Shown here: one piece after another, positions 13,243 to 21,580 of the stretch
Position numbering within the stretch: the first letter of the stretch is position 1
Layout of the letters: each line of letters begins with the position of its first letter
Assembly: GCF_004126535.1 (NCBI RefSeq)
Contig: NZ_PPCV01000011.1
Span: 1 to 64,000 of the forward strand
Direction of reading: 5' to 3'
From: Propioniciclava flava
Lineage (GTDB): Bacteria; Actinomycetota; Actinomycetes; Propionibacteriales; Propionibacteriaceae
Length of the DNA: 64,000 nucleotides
Program-made: the position numbers and the translations under genes
The notes under the pieces: model-generated
The model's database searches: none
What the model saw: only the letters and a program-made list of their open reading frames with translations
Told to the model about the DNA's origin: nothing

Positions 13243-13791
13243 CTAGCCGGAGATGGGGAGCGCCGACATCTGCCGTCCGGCTTTGGTGGTCAGGATGAGG
13301 GTGGCGTCACCGCGTGGGATCTCGAAGCGGACGTAGCCGGTCGTGGTCTGGCCGGCGGAGAGGTTCCCGGTGTCGAGCGCGGGTGCCGGGGCGCCGGGGG
13401 TGGGGTCGTACACGGTCGTTCCGGCGTTGGAGAACATCACGAAGCCGTAGGTGATGTCGCCGCGATCGGCTGTGATCTTGACGCGCGCGACGACGGCGTC
13501 ACCGTCCCAGGTGCGACTCAGCACCTCCCAGCGTCCCGCGCTTGCGGTGGCGCCGGGCAGCGAGAAGGGCATGCCGGGGCCCGCAGTCTGCTCAGGCGCT
13601 GACGGTGTGGGGGAGGGGGCAGGGGCGTCGCTGTTGGGCCTGATGAACACGAAGGCGAGAACGGCGGCGACCACGACAACGGCGACGGCGATCACCCAGC
13701 GGGTGCCGTTCGGGTTCTTGGGCGGTGCGTAGGCATTGATATCGACCGGGCGGCGCTGGTAGGGATCCTGCTGCGGCCACTGTTGCGTCAT
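13243..13791 (-). CDS. Membrane-anchored hypothetical protein (DUF4352-like)
   Basis: The 182-residue product has a short cytoplasmic N-terminus rich in Gln and Pro (MTQQWPQQDPYQRRP), one transmembrane segment at about residues 28-50 (WVIAVAVVVVAAVLAFVFI), a Pro/Ser linker and an extracytoplasmic beta-rich domain of about 110 residues. That domain (NLSAGQTTTGYVRFEIPRGD) resembles the immunoglobulin-like DUF4352 fold seen in actinobacterial lipoproteins and membrane proteins. No function can be assigned. The start is an ATG at 13791. It is divergent from the DUF4192 gene. Confidence 0.75.
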   Translation of the reverse strand: MTQQWPQQDPYQRRPVDINAYAPPKNPNGTRWVIAVAVVVVAAVLAFVFIRPNSDAPAPSPTPSAPEQTAGPGMPFSLPGATASAGRWEVLSRTWDGDAVVARVKITADRGDITYGFVMFSNAGTTVYDPTPGAPAPALDTGNLSAGQTTTGYVRFEIPRGDATLILTTKAGRQMSALPISG

Positions 13792-13899
13792 AGCGGCGAG
13801 GCTACCCGACCACCGGAGGTCAGCATCGCAACACCTGTGGACGAACCAAAGCGCTGTGGACGGTGCCTCATCAGCCGTGTGGTCACCCAACTGGCGGGC

Positions 13900-14844
13900 A
13901 TGAGTCTTCCCGAGACCGAGCGAGTCACTGTCGCCACCACGACCGACCTGGTTGAGATCATCCCCATGCTCCTGGGATTCCATCCTCAGGAGTCCCTCGT
14001 CGTGATTGCCGTCGACGGCTCCCAGGTCGTCGTCACCGCCCGAGCTGACCTTCCTGACGCACAGGGATGCCTCCACGCCTCGCTGGCGCACCTGTGGGGG
14101 CGATTCCCTCGGGCCTGTTTCGTGTTCGTCGGTGTCTCGGGGCAGGTGGATGCCGCTTGGTCGGCCCTTCGGCAGATGGACGCCGACCTTCCCGCTGACC
14201 TGCAGCGGCGCTTCCTCGTCGCGGATGGGCGCCGGTGGTACGACACCCCCGACGATGCGAGCGGCACGCCATACGACCGTGTTGGCAGCGTGCATGTCGC
14301 CCGTGCGGCGTTCGCTGGTCGCCCCGTGCGCGCGAGCCGTGACGAACTGGTCGCGCTGCTGGAGCCAGCCTGGTCCGCGTCAGATATGCAGGCCTCGCTG
14401 GTGCGCGTCGAGGCGAGCCTCACCGGGATCAGGCATCTGCGGGAGCGGGCAGCGGCGACGGCGGCGGTCCATCTGGCCGGTGGGCCCGATCTCTCGCTCG
14501 ATGAGGCCACTGTGGTGTGCCTGGCGTCACACGACCCGGGCTTTCTGGACGCCCAGGTGCGGGCTGTGACCCGGGAGTCGGCCGCGCAGCATCAGCGGTT
14601 CTGGCTGCAGGTCGTCCGAGGGAGTGTTCCCGCCTGCGCCGGTGGAGCGCTGGTGGGCCTAGGGATCAGCGCCTGGCTGGCCGGTGAAGGAGCACTCCAC
14701 ACCGTGTGCCTGGAGAAACTGGGATCGGTTCAGGGCCCACCGGAGTGGGTTGACCTGCTCGACCTGATCAACGCGGCCGCGCTCAGCCCCGACGAGTGGG
14801 ACAGCTTGCGAGAGGGTCACCAGGCGTTGACCCGCCTGGGCTGA
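13900..14844 (+). CDS. DUF4192 domain protein
   Basis: This 314-residue protein belongs to an actinobacterial family of unknown function. The family hallmark near the N-terminus is visible: DLVEIIPMLLGFHPQESLVVIAVDG, followed by ARADLPD and later FVGVSGQVDAAWSALRQ. I placed the start at the ATG at 13900, since residues upstream of it look non-homologous although the frame is open. It is soluble with no signal peptide. No operon partner is evident. Confidence 0.85.
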   Translation: MSLPETERVTVATTTDLVEIIPMLLGFHPQESLVVIAVDGSQVVVTARADLPDAQGCLHASLAHLWGRFPRACFVFVGVSGQVDAAWSALRQMDADLPADLQRRFLVADGRRWYDTPDDASGTPYDRVGSVHVARAAFAGRPVRASRDELVALLEPAWSASDMQASLVRVEASLTGIRHLRERAAATAAVHLAGGPDLSLDEATVVCLASHDPGFLDAQVRAVTRESAAQHQRFWLQVVRGSVPACAGGALVGLGISAWLAGEGALHTVCLEKLGSVQGPPEWVDLLDLINAAALSPDEWDSLREGHQALTRLG

Positions 14845-14862
14845 CACCGCCCAGGCCGAGGG

Positions 14863-15816
14863 CTAGAGGCGGCGACGCCAGGCAGCCAGCCCGCGGTAGA
14901 TCCGGTCATCAAGGCGGTGCGGATCCACCTCCAATGCGGCCCGATCCCAGTGGGCTGCCTCAGCACCTGCGACGTAGGTGGCATTCAAGAAGGCGAGGAG
15001 AGTCTTGTCGGGGTCTGGGCTGGTGCGAACCTCCTCATAGGAGAGGATCCACTCGCCGAGGTTCGTATCGAAATGCCCCACCGGCATGTGAGCGTCGCGA
15101 TACCCCGAGGGTTCTGGATAGAAGTACGCGTAGAAGCTGCCCTCTGGTGAGCCGCCAGGCCAAAAGCCGACTGCGGCGTTCTCGCGGGATTCAGCTTCGC
15201 CCATCACCCACGGTGGGCAGTTCGGCGGGTTGCCGGTGTGCGGTGGAGCCATCCGACCGGAAAAACGTGTCGCTGAGAGGTCGAGTGACCCCCAGAACAA
15301 CTGGACGGGACTGTCCTTCCCGATGAACCCGGCACGCCAAGCCGAGAAGGCCGGCTCCATGCTCACAAGTTGACGCCAGAAGGTGCTGGCGGCCACCGGA
15401 TCGTACTCGCGCACCGTGGTGTCCTCGGCGAACGGGATGGCCGGAGAGACCTCATTCGGGGACGCCACAATCGAGCAACCCAGCGACAACGTAACCAAAG
15501 CCTCCTGCAAGCGGGCATAGAAGTCCGCCACCGAGCCGGACACGAGGGGGATGAAGTGCTGTGCTCCGTCGCTGTCACGGATGACAAGGCGATGGTCAAC
15601 GAAGTCGAACTCCATGTCGAAGGACGCCGCGACGCCATGGAGCAGGTGCGTCCGTAGACCTCGAGCGTTCACCTCGAAGCTCACGTTCCACCAGTGGTTC
15701 AGCAGGCTCGTGGAGACCATCTGCACCTTGCCGACGATCTGCAACCACATGTGCAGCAGTTCGCGAGTGGAAGCCCACTCATCCACCACAAGCCGGGGCC
15801 AGCGTTCGTCGGTCAT
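14863..15816 (-). CDS. DUF5996 family protein
   Basis: This 317-residue protein has the DUF5996 pattern: WPRLVVDEWASTRELLHMWLQIVGKV at the N-terminus, then LTLSLGCS-like and FWGSLDLSATRFSGR, and YFYPEPSGY with AYFLP-like aromatic-rich motifs. The function is unknown. The ATG at 15816 follows CAGGAGGAACCC. It ends 18 bp after the DUF4192 stop on the opposite strand, so the two are convergent. Confidence 0.85.
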   Translation of the reverse strand: MTDERWPRLVVDEWASTRELLHMWLQIVGKVQMVSTSLLNHWWNVSFEVNARGLRTHLLHGVAASFDMEFDFVDHRLVIRDSDGAQHFIPLVSGSVADFYARLQEALVTLSLGCSIVASPNEVSPAIPFAEDTTVREYDPVAASTFWRQLVSMEPAFSAWRAGFIGKDSPVQLFWGSLDLSATRFSGRMAPPHTGNPPNCPPWVMGEAESRENAAVGFWPGGSPEGSFYAYFYPEPSGYRDAHMPVGHFDTNLGEWILSYEEVRTSPDPDKTLLAFLNATYVAGAEAAHWDRAALEVDPHRLDDRIYRGLAAWRRRL

Positions 15817-15979
15817 GGGTTCCTCCTGGGCGAGACAGGGGTGGGGTTGGGTGCTGATCGGCAGGCTAGCGCCGGGCCGTCGTTGCGGAAAGCTGTGGAT
15901 GAGGTCGGCGCGACGCATGGTTGTCCACAGGTGCACGGCGTCATGGCGCGTGGGCGTCGACGGTGCCCAACGTGATGGC

Positions 15980-17083
15980 ATGAGCAGGAACTCGGTGATG
16001 CGTGAGGCCGCACGGGCCAGGCTCAGCGCCGTCCTCGACGACGTTCGCGGCAGTCGCGATCGCACGCCTGGTATGCCGGAGACTCTGAGCGTGCCCACGA
16101 TGGGCGCGACCGAGATGATGAGCGCGGCCGAGATGTGGGCCCCTCCTGAACCCGAGCCACGGCCTGCAAGGTGGCGCGACGAAGAGCCCCCACACGTCGC
16201 GTCACAAGGCGCGCAACCCCCACCGGAGGACGACACCGACCCACCGCCACATCCTGGGAGCGGTCACGATGTGGAGTTGCGGGAGCGTGGCCCGCGGCAG
16301 GGGCGCTCGCTGTTGCCGCTGGATGAGCCTCGGGGGAGTCGTTCGAGCGAGCGGAGCGCGACTCTGCGGTCCGAACGGGGAGCGCCACCGTCAACCGAGC
16401 GACCCCGACGTGCGCGGGCTCACCCCCCGGACGAACCCGCGGAGCCGCTGTTCGCGTCACGGTGGTTGTCGTGGTTCACCCGCACCCACCTGGTGGTCGT
16501 GGCCATCATAGGCCTCATCGGGCTTGCGGTTGCCTGGTGGGCGGCCAGCCAGGCGAGTGCTCGTCCCATCGAGGTCGCGGCCCCCACACCCACCCCGATC
16601 ACCGCGACAGCCCCTCCCGCATCGGCGTCAGCGAGCCCGAAACCGACGATCCGCATCCACGTCCTGGGCGCGGTCGCTCACCCGGGGGTGGTCAGTGTGC
16701 CGGAAGGTGCCCGCGTCGAGGACGCACTGGCAGCCGCCGGTGGCCTGACGCCCCAGGCGCGGCCCGGGGAGCTGAACCTGGCGCAAGTGCTGACCGACGG
16801 CGCGCAAATCCTGATCGGTACAACCGCTGCGGTCGGTGGCGAGGTCCGCGGTGAAGCAGCCCCCGCCGCCGGTGGTGCGGCGCGCGGCAACACCGTGCTC
16901 GACCTCAACAAGGCGACGGCGGAGCAATTGGATGGCCTGCCGGGCGTGGGTCCGGTGACGGCCCAGCGGATCCTGGCCTGGCGCGATTCTCATGGGACGT
17001 TCTCCCGCGTCGAGGAACTCCAAGAGGTCGAGGGCATCGGCGCCAAGACGCTGGAGCGACTCGCACCGCTGGTCCGCGTATGA
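15980..17083 (+). CDS. comEA: ComEA-type DNA-binding competence protein
   Basis: This 367-residue protein has a long charged, low-complexity N-terminal part, one transmembrane helix at about residues 175-195 (LVVVAIIGLIGLAVAWW), an SLBB domain (IRIHVLGAVAHPGVVSVPEG) and a C-terminal double helix-hairpin-helix (LPGVGPVTAQRILAWR and VEGIGAKTLERL) that binds double-stranded DNA. It would capture DNA outside the membrane for ComEC. It overlaps comEC by 4 bp (ATGA). The start could lie further upstream, because the 5' frame is open. Confidence 0.9.
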   Translation: MSRNSVMREAARARLSAVLDDVRGSRDRTPGMPETLSVPTMGATEMMSAAEMWAPPEPEPRPARWRDEEPPHVASQGAQPPPEDDTDPPPHPGSGHDVELRERGPRQGRSLLPLDEPRGSRSSERSATLRSERGAPPSTERPRRARAHPPDEPAEPLFASRWLSWFTRTHLVVVAIIGLIGLAVAWWAASQASARPIEVAAPTPTPITATAPPASASASPKPTIRIHVLGAVAHPGVVSVPEGARVEDALAAAGGLTPQARPGELNLAQVLTDGAQILIGTTAAVGGEVRGEAAPAAGGAARGNTVLDLNKATAEQLDGLPGVGPVTAQRILAWRDSHGTFSRVEELQEVEGIGAKTLERLAPLVRV

Positions 17084-19404
17084 GCGCCGACACGTCTTCG
17101 CCTCAGCCAGTCGCGGTGTGGGTCATGCCCCTGATCGCTGTCGTGGCCTGGGGCGTGACCGCAGCCGTCAGGTCGCAGATGCCTGCCGCAACCGTGGTAG
17201 CTGTCGTACTTTTGGGGGCACTTGCGGGCGTGGCGTGGTGGCGACGCAGTGCTGTGGCCCTAGCCGCAGTGTGTCTGGGGTGTCTGTGTGCCTTGTCCAG
17301 TGGGGTCCAGGTTGCGGCGAGCACGGGCGATGCTGCCAGGGCCTTGGCGCGTGAGGGTGCGAGCGCCACCGTCGAGGTGGACGTGGGGGCCGGGCGTCTG
17401 TGGGAGGCCACCGCAACCAGGCCAGCGTGGTGGCGAGCCTCCGGGACGCTGCGCTCCATCCAAGCGAGGGGACGCGCTTGGTCGTCGGGTGCGGAGGCGA
17501 CTGTGATGGTAAGCGGGGATGCCGCTCGGGCGTGGGCGGCGTTGCCCCTGGGGAGCCGGGTACAGGCGTCGGTGCGGCTGCAGGAACCTGATCCTGGAGA
17601 GGCCTCCTGGGTCGTGGTGGCGGGCCGCGGCGCGCCCACTCATGTGGAGGCTCCCGGTCTTCCCTGGAACGTGGTGGGAGCGCTCCGTGCAGGATTGCGT
17701 GCCGCCTGTGCGGGATTGCCCGACGAGGCGCGGGGGCTGGTCCCGGCACTGGTCGTCGGAGACACCTCGGGGATCTCCGATGATCTACGGGAGCGATTCG
17801 TCACCACGGGATTGACGCACCTCACCGCAGTGTCGGGGGCAAACCTGACGTTGATGCTGGGATTTCTGCGATGGATGGCGGTGTGGCTTGGCGTGCGGGG
17901 ACGCTGGATCGCGGTCGTGCTCACCGCCGGGGTAGCGGGGTTCGTGCTGCTGTGTCTGGGGGAGCCCAGCGTGTTGCGCGCCGCGGCCATGGGGCTTGTG
18001 GGCGTGGCGGCACTGGGGCACGGTGGCGGCCCTCGGGAGGGGCTGAGGCGGCTCGCCGTGGCGGTGACAGCCGTCGTATTACTGGCTCCGGCGATGGCGC
18101 TATCAGTGGGATTCGCCCTCTCGGTGCTGGCGACCGGCGGGCTGCTGCTGTGGGCTCGGCCATTCTCGGAGGCGCTCGGGTACTGGCTGCCACGCTGGCT
18201 TGCCGAAGCCCTCGCGATCCCTCTCGCCGCGCAGGTGGCGACCGAGCCCGTGGTGATTGCCCTGGCCGGTCAAGTCAGCGTCGTCGCTGTGCTGGCCAAC
18301 CTCGCTGCGGGACCGTTCGTTGCTCCTGCCACTGTCTTGGGCTTGGCCGCAACGCTCGTAGCCCCCGTGCTGATGCCCCTCGCGCAGGGTCTTGCGTGGC
18401 TTGCAGGGTGGTGTGCGTGGGCGATCGCACAGGTCGCACGCTGGGGTGAGGCCCTTCCCGGGGCGGCGACCCCGCTCCCCGTCCACGTGGGCACGCAGGC
18501 CGTCGTGGCGGTCGCATGCCTCCTGGCTGCGGTCGCGCTACCGGCCGTACTCAGACGACCCCTCGCGGCGGTCGCGTTGGCGGGAATCGTAGCGCTGGCC
18601 TTGATTCGTCCACCGGTCACGCCCGGGTGGCCCGACGCCGAGTGGCGCCTAGCCTCCTGCGATGTCGGGCAAGGCGACGCCACCGTCGTACGAGCAGGTC
18701 CCAAGCAGGCCGTCGTGATCGACACCGGGCCCGAACCTCGCCTGCTCACCCGGTGCTTGGACCAACTCGGCGTGGCGACGGTGCCGCTGCTGATCCTGAC
18801 GCACCTCCACGCGGATCACGCGGGCGGGATCGCCGCGCTGAGCAGTCGAGGCGTCTCCATGGTCGTGACCTCCAGCGTCCGTACCCCTGCGGCGGCCGAC
18901 CGGTCCATCGCGGCGGCGCTCCCCGGAGTCCCCCGCGTCTTCGCGGGTGGCGGCGAGGCGTGGGCACTGGGGGAGGCCACCGTGACGATCGTGACGGCGC
19001 CCCAGGCCCCCGTCGAGATCGCGGTGAGTGATGGTGAGTCGTCTGCGGAGAACAATGCGTCGCTGTTGATCCGTGTGCTCGTCGGCGGGGTCAGCCTGAT
19101 CGTGGCCGGTGATGCGGAACAGCAGACCCAAGCGTCGCACGCAGGTCTCGGTGAGGCGGTGGACGCTGACGTGCTTCTGGTGCCTCACCACGGCTCCAGC
19201 CGTCATGCGGCAGCATTCTTCGACGCGGTGAGCCCGGCGGTGGCCCTGATCAGCGTGGGCGCTCGCAATGACTACGGGCACCCAGCGGCATCAACGGTGC
19301 GGGACGTCGCGGGGACGGGGGCTCGCGTGATCCGCACGGACGAGCACGGCAGCATCACTGTCGCCCCGGCCCCTGGAGGCCTCGTCGTGACGCCGCAACG
19401 GTAG
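17080..19404 (+). CDS. comEC: ComEC/Rec2-type DNA translocation channel
   Basis: This is a 774-residue polytopic membrane protein. It has a DUF4131-like N-terminal region, the Competence domain (TGLTHLTAVSGANLTLMLGF) with multiple membrane segments, and a C-terminal metallo-beta-lactamase-like domain with the metal motif LTHLHADHAGG and VPHHGSSRH. The family forms the inner channel for single-stranded DNA uptake in competence. It is translationally coupled to comEA. In most actinobacteria holA comes next, but here the next 28 kb is accessory. Confidence 0.93.
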   Translation: MSADTSSPQPVAVWVMPLIAVVAWGVTAAVRSQMPAATVVAVVLLGALAGVAWWRRSAVALAAVCLGCLCALSSGVQVAASTGDAARALAREGASATVEVDVGAGRLWEATATRPAWWRASGTLRSIQARGRAWSSGAEATVMVSGDAARAWAALPLGSRVQASVRLQEPDPGEASWVVVAGRGAPTHVEAPGLPWNVVGALRAGLRAACAGLPDEARGLVPALVVGDTSGISDDLRERFVTTGLTHLTAVSGANLTLMLGFLRWMAVWLGVRGRWIAVVLTAGVAGFVLLCLGEPSVLRAAAMGLVGVAALGHGGGPREGLRRLAVAVTAVVLLAPAMALSVGFALSVLATGGLLLWARPFSEALGYWLPRWLAEALAIPLAAQVATEPVVIALAGQVSVVAVLANLAAGPFVAPATVLGLAATLVAPVLMPLAQGLAWLAGWCAWAIAQVARWGEALPGAATPLPVHVGTQAVVAVACLLAAVALPAVLRRPLAAVALAGIVALALIRPPVTPGWPDAEWRLASCDVGQGDATVVRAGPKQAVVIDTGPEPRLLTRCLDQLGVATVPLLILTHLHADHAGGIAALSSRGVSMVVTSSVRTPAAADRSIAAALPGVPRVFAGGGEAWALGEATVTIVTAPQAPVEIAVSDGESSAENNASLLIRVLVGGVSLIVAGDAEQQTQASHAGLGEAVDADVLLVPHHGSSRHAAAFFDAVSPAVALISVGARNDYGHPAASTVRDVAGTGARVIRTDEHGSITVAPAPGGLVVTPQR

Positions 19405-19417
19405 GGGCGTGCGAGGG

Positions 19418-19627
19418 CTACGTCCCCGACGGGCGCTTGAGGAACTCCCTCAGCGCTGCCGTCGTGGTCAACCCGAAACCGAGAAGACCCGCCCCGCTCA
19501 GGAGCATGCTGCTGATGGGCGCCGATTCTGCGACGAACGCCGCCAAGCCGAGGGCGCAGGCCAAGAGCACCATCCCCGGGACGAGTCGAAAACCACGGGA
19601 AGAGCGGTGCGCGGATCGTCGTCTCAT
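19418..19627 (-). CDS. Small two-helix membrane protein
   Basis: The 69-residue product starts with a basic stretch (MRRRSAHRSSRGFR) and has two hydrophobic segments (LVPGMVLLACALGLAAFV and ISSMLLSGAGLLGFGLTTT) before a short basic tail. The ATG at 19627 is preceded by AGAAGGGGG. I do not recognise a family. It is convergent with comEC, with 13 bp between the stops. Confidence 0.6.
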   Translation of the reverse strand: MRRRSAHRSSRGFRLVPGMVLLACALGLAAFVAESAPISSMLLSGAGLLGFGLTTTAALREFLKRPSGT

Positions 19628-19738
19628 GTGGCCCCCTTCTGCGGGTGACCCCATTGTTATGCGCGTTCGCCAAGAATGGCTCCCCTGGTCGATCGTCCAT
19701 TCTTTTGGCCTACCCTGAGCTGGCACTTTCGTCTGAGG

Positions 19739-19772
19739 GGGTGTGCTCCCTGGGTAGAAGGGTGTGTTCCCT
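19739..19772. repeat. Pair of 13-bp direct repeats in an upstream region
   Basis: GGGTGTGCTCCCT (19739-19751) and GGGTGTGTTCCCT (19760-19772) differ by one base and start 21 bp apart, close to two helical turns. They lie about 110-145 bp upstream of the small membrane-protein start at 19627 and just downstream of the HAL-like gene. Helically phased repeats of this kind often bind a regulator, but none is identified. An inverted repeat AGAATGG/CCATTCT at 19673-19703 with a T-rich tail lies nearby. Confidence 0.35.
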
Positions 19773-19819
19773 AGAGAGAAAAGGGAGAGACAGACGTGAC
19801 TTCGGGCTGAGGGCTTGGC

Positions 19820-21580
19820 TCAGTGCAGTTGGTCGTGGCGGGAGACGTCACGGTCGAACCAGGACACGGGCGGCGGGGTCGCCGGAGCGCGCATTTCTGA
19901 CAGATCGTCGCCGCGCTGTTCACGTCGGAGGGCTTCCACCACCCAGTCCACCACCTCGGCGGTGGTGTGCGAGCGTCGAGTGACCTCCAGGATCGCTTCG
20001 CGGAGCCGGTAGACGGGACTGGCCAGACGGAAGGGCCGGGAGCGCGTCGCGACGGCGATCACGCTGGCGGCCAGTAGAGCCTCCACCGCGAACAGCCGCT
20101 CCACATGGTCCAGCGTGGCTTCTGTGAGCCGGATGGAGGAGTACGCCAAGGACGCATGATCCTCGATGCCGTCGCCCACCGTGGTCCCGCTCAACGAGAT
20201 GGGCGTGGCCGCATGCTTGATCTGGGCGACCAGCGCCGACGCCGTCTGCGCCAGGATGAGGGGCGTCACGTAGCCGGTGGCCGACGTGACTCGCTGCACC
20301 TGCTCGGCCAACGGGACGCCCTGGCGCAGGTGCCGCACCAAGATCGCGACCCGCCGCTCCGCGAGGAGAGCAACGTGGGCCAACCCGATCCTGAGGGCAT
20401 CGAAAGACACAGCGATATTGGTGATCGAGAAGTTGCCGTTGGAAATGAACTCCCCGGTGGTGGCGTCGAGGAAGGGATTATCGGGCGCGCAGTTCAATTC
20501 GACCTCGAGGACGCGTTCGAGGTCATCCAGCTGATCCAGTAACGCTCCATGCACCTGCGGGACAGTGCGCACCGAGATGGGATCCTGAAGCGACGCGGTG
20601 GGCCGGACGCCTTGGGCCAGGTCGCCGTCGGACAAAACCTCCCGGATCCGCGCCCCGCTCACCTGCTGGCCCGGGTGCGGACGGGCCGCGAGGACGACCT
20701 CTTTGAACGGGCTGAGGTTGGCCCCCAAGGCTTCCAAGGTGAGGGCGGCGACCAAGTCGGCCCGGGCAGCGACGAGCGTCGAGCGGCGGTGTGCCAGGGA
20801 CGCACTCGCGACCGACAAGGCATTCGAACCCACCAGGGCGAGGGCGTCCTTGGCCTCCAAAACGAGCGGACGCAAACCGGCCGCCGCGAGTGCGGTGGCT
20901 CCGGGGACGACCTCGTCTGAACCGGGCAGCCAAGCCTCCCCGGCCCCAATGAGGACTTGGCCGATGGCTGCGAGCTGCGACAGATCCGCCGCCCCCACCG
21001 AACCCTGATCAGGGATCACCGGCACCACGTCGCGCAGCAACAGTTCCAGGAGCCCCTCGAACAGGGCCGGTGACGCCCCCGAGGCGCCTGCCGCCAGCGT
21101 GTTGAGTCGCGTCACCACCGCAGCCCTGCTCTCGATGCGTGAGAGCGGCTTCCCGATCGCGGCCGCGTGGCTGAGGATCACGTAGCGCTGAAAGTCACCC
21201 ATGAGCTCGGCGGGGATCTCATGGTCGCGGAGCGGTCCTAGCCCCCGGTTGACTCCGTACGCCGGGACGCCGGAGCGCAGCGTGGCATCCACGACGGCCC
21301 GGGCGGAGCTGAGCCGCGCGAGAATCTTCCTGCGGTCGACCCGCACCGACGCGTGACCGATGGCCACGTCGGCGACATCGGTGGTCGTGAGGGGCGCCCC
21401 GATCTCGACGACGCGGGGGTGGGCGTTCATGGCGCCACGCGTCGTGGGGCAGCGGAGTGCAGGCCCGGCAGGGGAGCCCTGGACTCCCGCGCTGAGCGAG
21501 GCCGAGGCGTCGGTCAGCGTCGGGGTCTCTGTACCGTCGTGGAACCCCGTTCTCACCAGGTCGGGAAGCGTGTCGCTCAT
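19820..21580 (-). CDS. HAL/PAL-family protein lacking the MIO motif
   Basis: This protein has the fold signature of histidine/phenylalanine ammonia-lyases: AYGVNRGLGPL (Tyr109), ILSHAAAIGKPLS, ALALVGSNALS, NPFLDATTGEFISNGNFS and GDGIEDHASLAYSS. However, the segment that normally reads SVGASGDLAPL, whose Ala-Ser-Gly cyclises to the MIO electrophile, is SVGAADLSQL, one residue shorter and without Ser-Gly (residues 194-201). The catalytic Tyr of QDPYSLR is Ile335 (QDPISVR). A standard lyase reaction is therefore unlikely. The ATG at 21580 overlaps the DUF917 stop by 4 bp. A shorter form could start at the ATG near 21430, where family homology begins. Function unknown. Confidence 0.8.
   Translation of the reverse strand: MSDTLPDLVRTGFHDGTETPTLTDASASLSAGVQGSPAGPALRCPTTRGAMNAHPRVVEIGAPLTTTDVADVAIGHASVRVDRRKILARLSSARAVVDATLRSGVPAYGVNRGLGPLRDHEIPAELMGDFQRYVILSHAAAIGKPLSRIESRAAVVTRLNTLAAGASGASPALFEGLLELLLRDVVPVIPDQGSVGAADLSQLAAIGQVLIGAGEAWLPGSDEVVPGATALAAAGLRPLVLEAKDALALVGSNALSVASASLAHRRSTLVAARADLVAALTLEALGANLSPFKEVVLAARPHPGQQVSGARIREVLSDGDLAQGVRPTASLQDPISVRTVPQVHGALLDQLDDLERVLEVELNCAPDNPFLDATTGEFISNGNFSITNIAVSFDALRIGLAHVALLAERRVAILVRHLRQGVPLAEQVQRVTSATGYVTPLILAQTASALVAQIKHAATPISLSGTTVGDGIEDHASLAYSSIRLTEATLDHVERLFAVEALLAASVIAVATRSRPFRLASPVYRLREAILEVTRRSHTTAEVVDWVVEALRREQRGDDLSEMRAPATPPPVSWFDRDVSRHDQLH

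Noticed and set aside
19673-19703. AGAATGG/CCATTCT inverted repeat followed by TTTT as a terminator
   Set aside because: The loop is 17 bases and no plus-strand gene ends close upstream except comEC, 270 bp away. It is too weak to list as a terminator.
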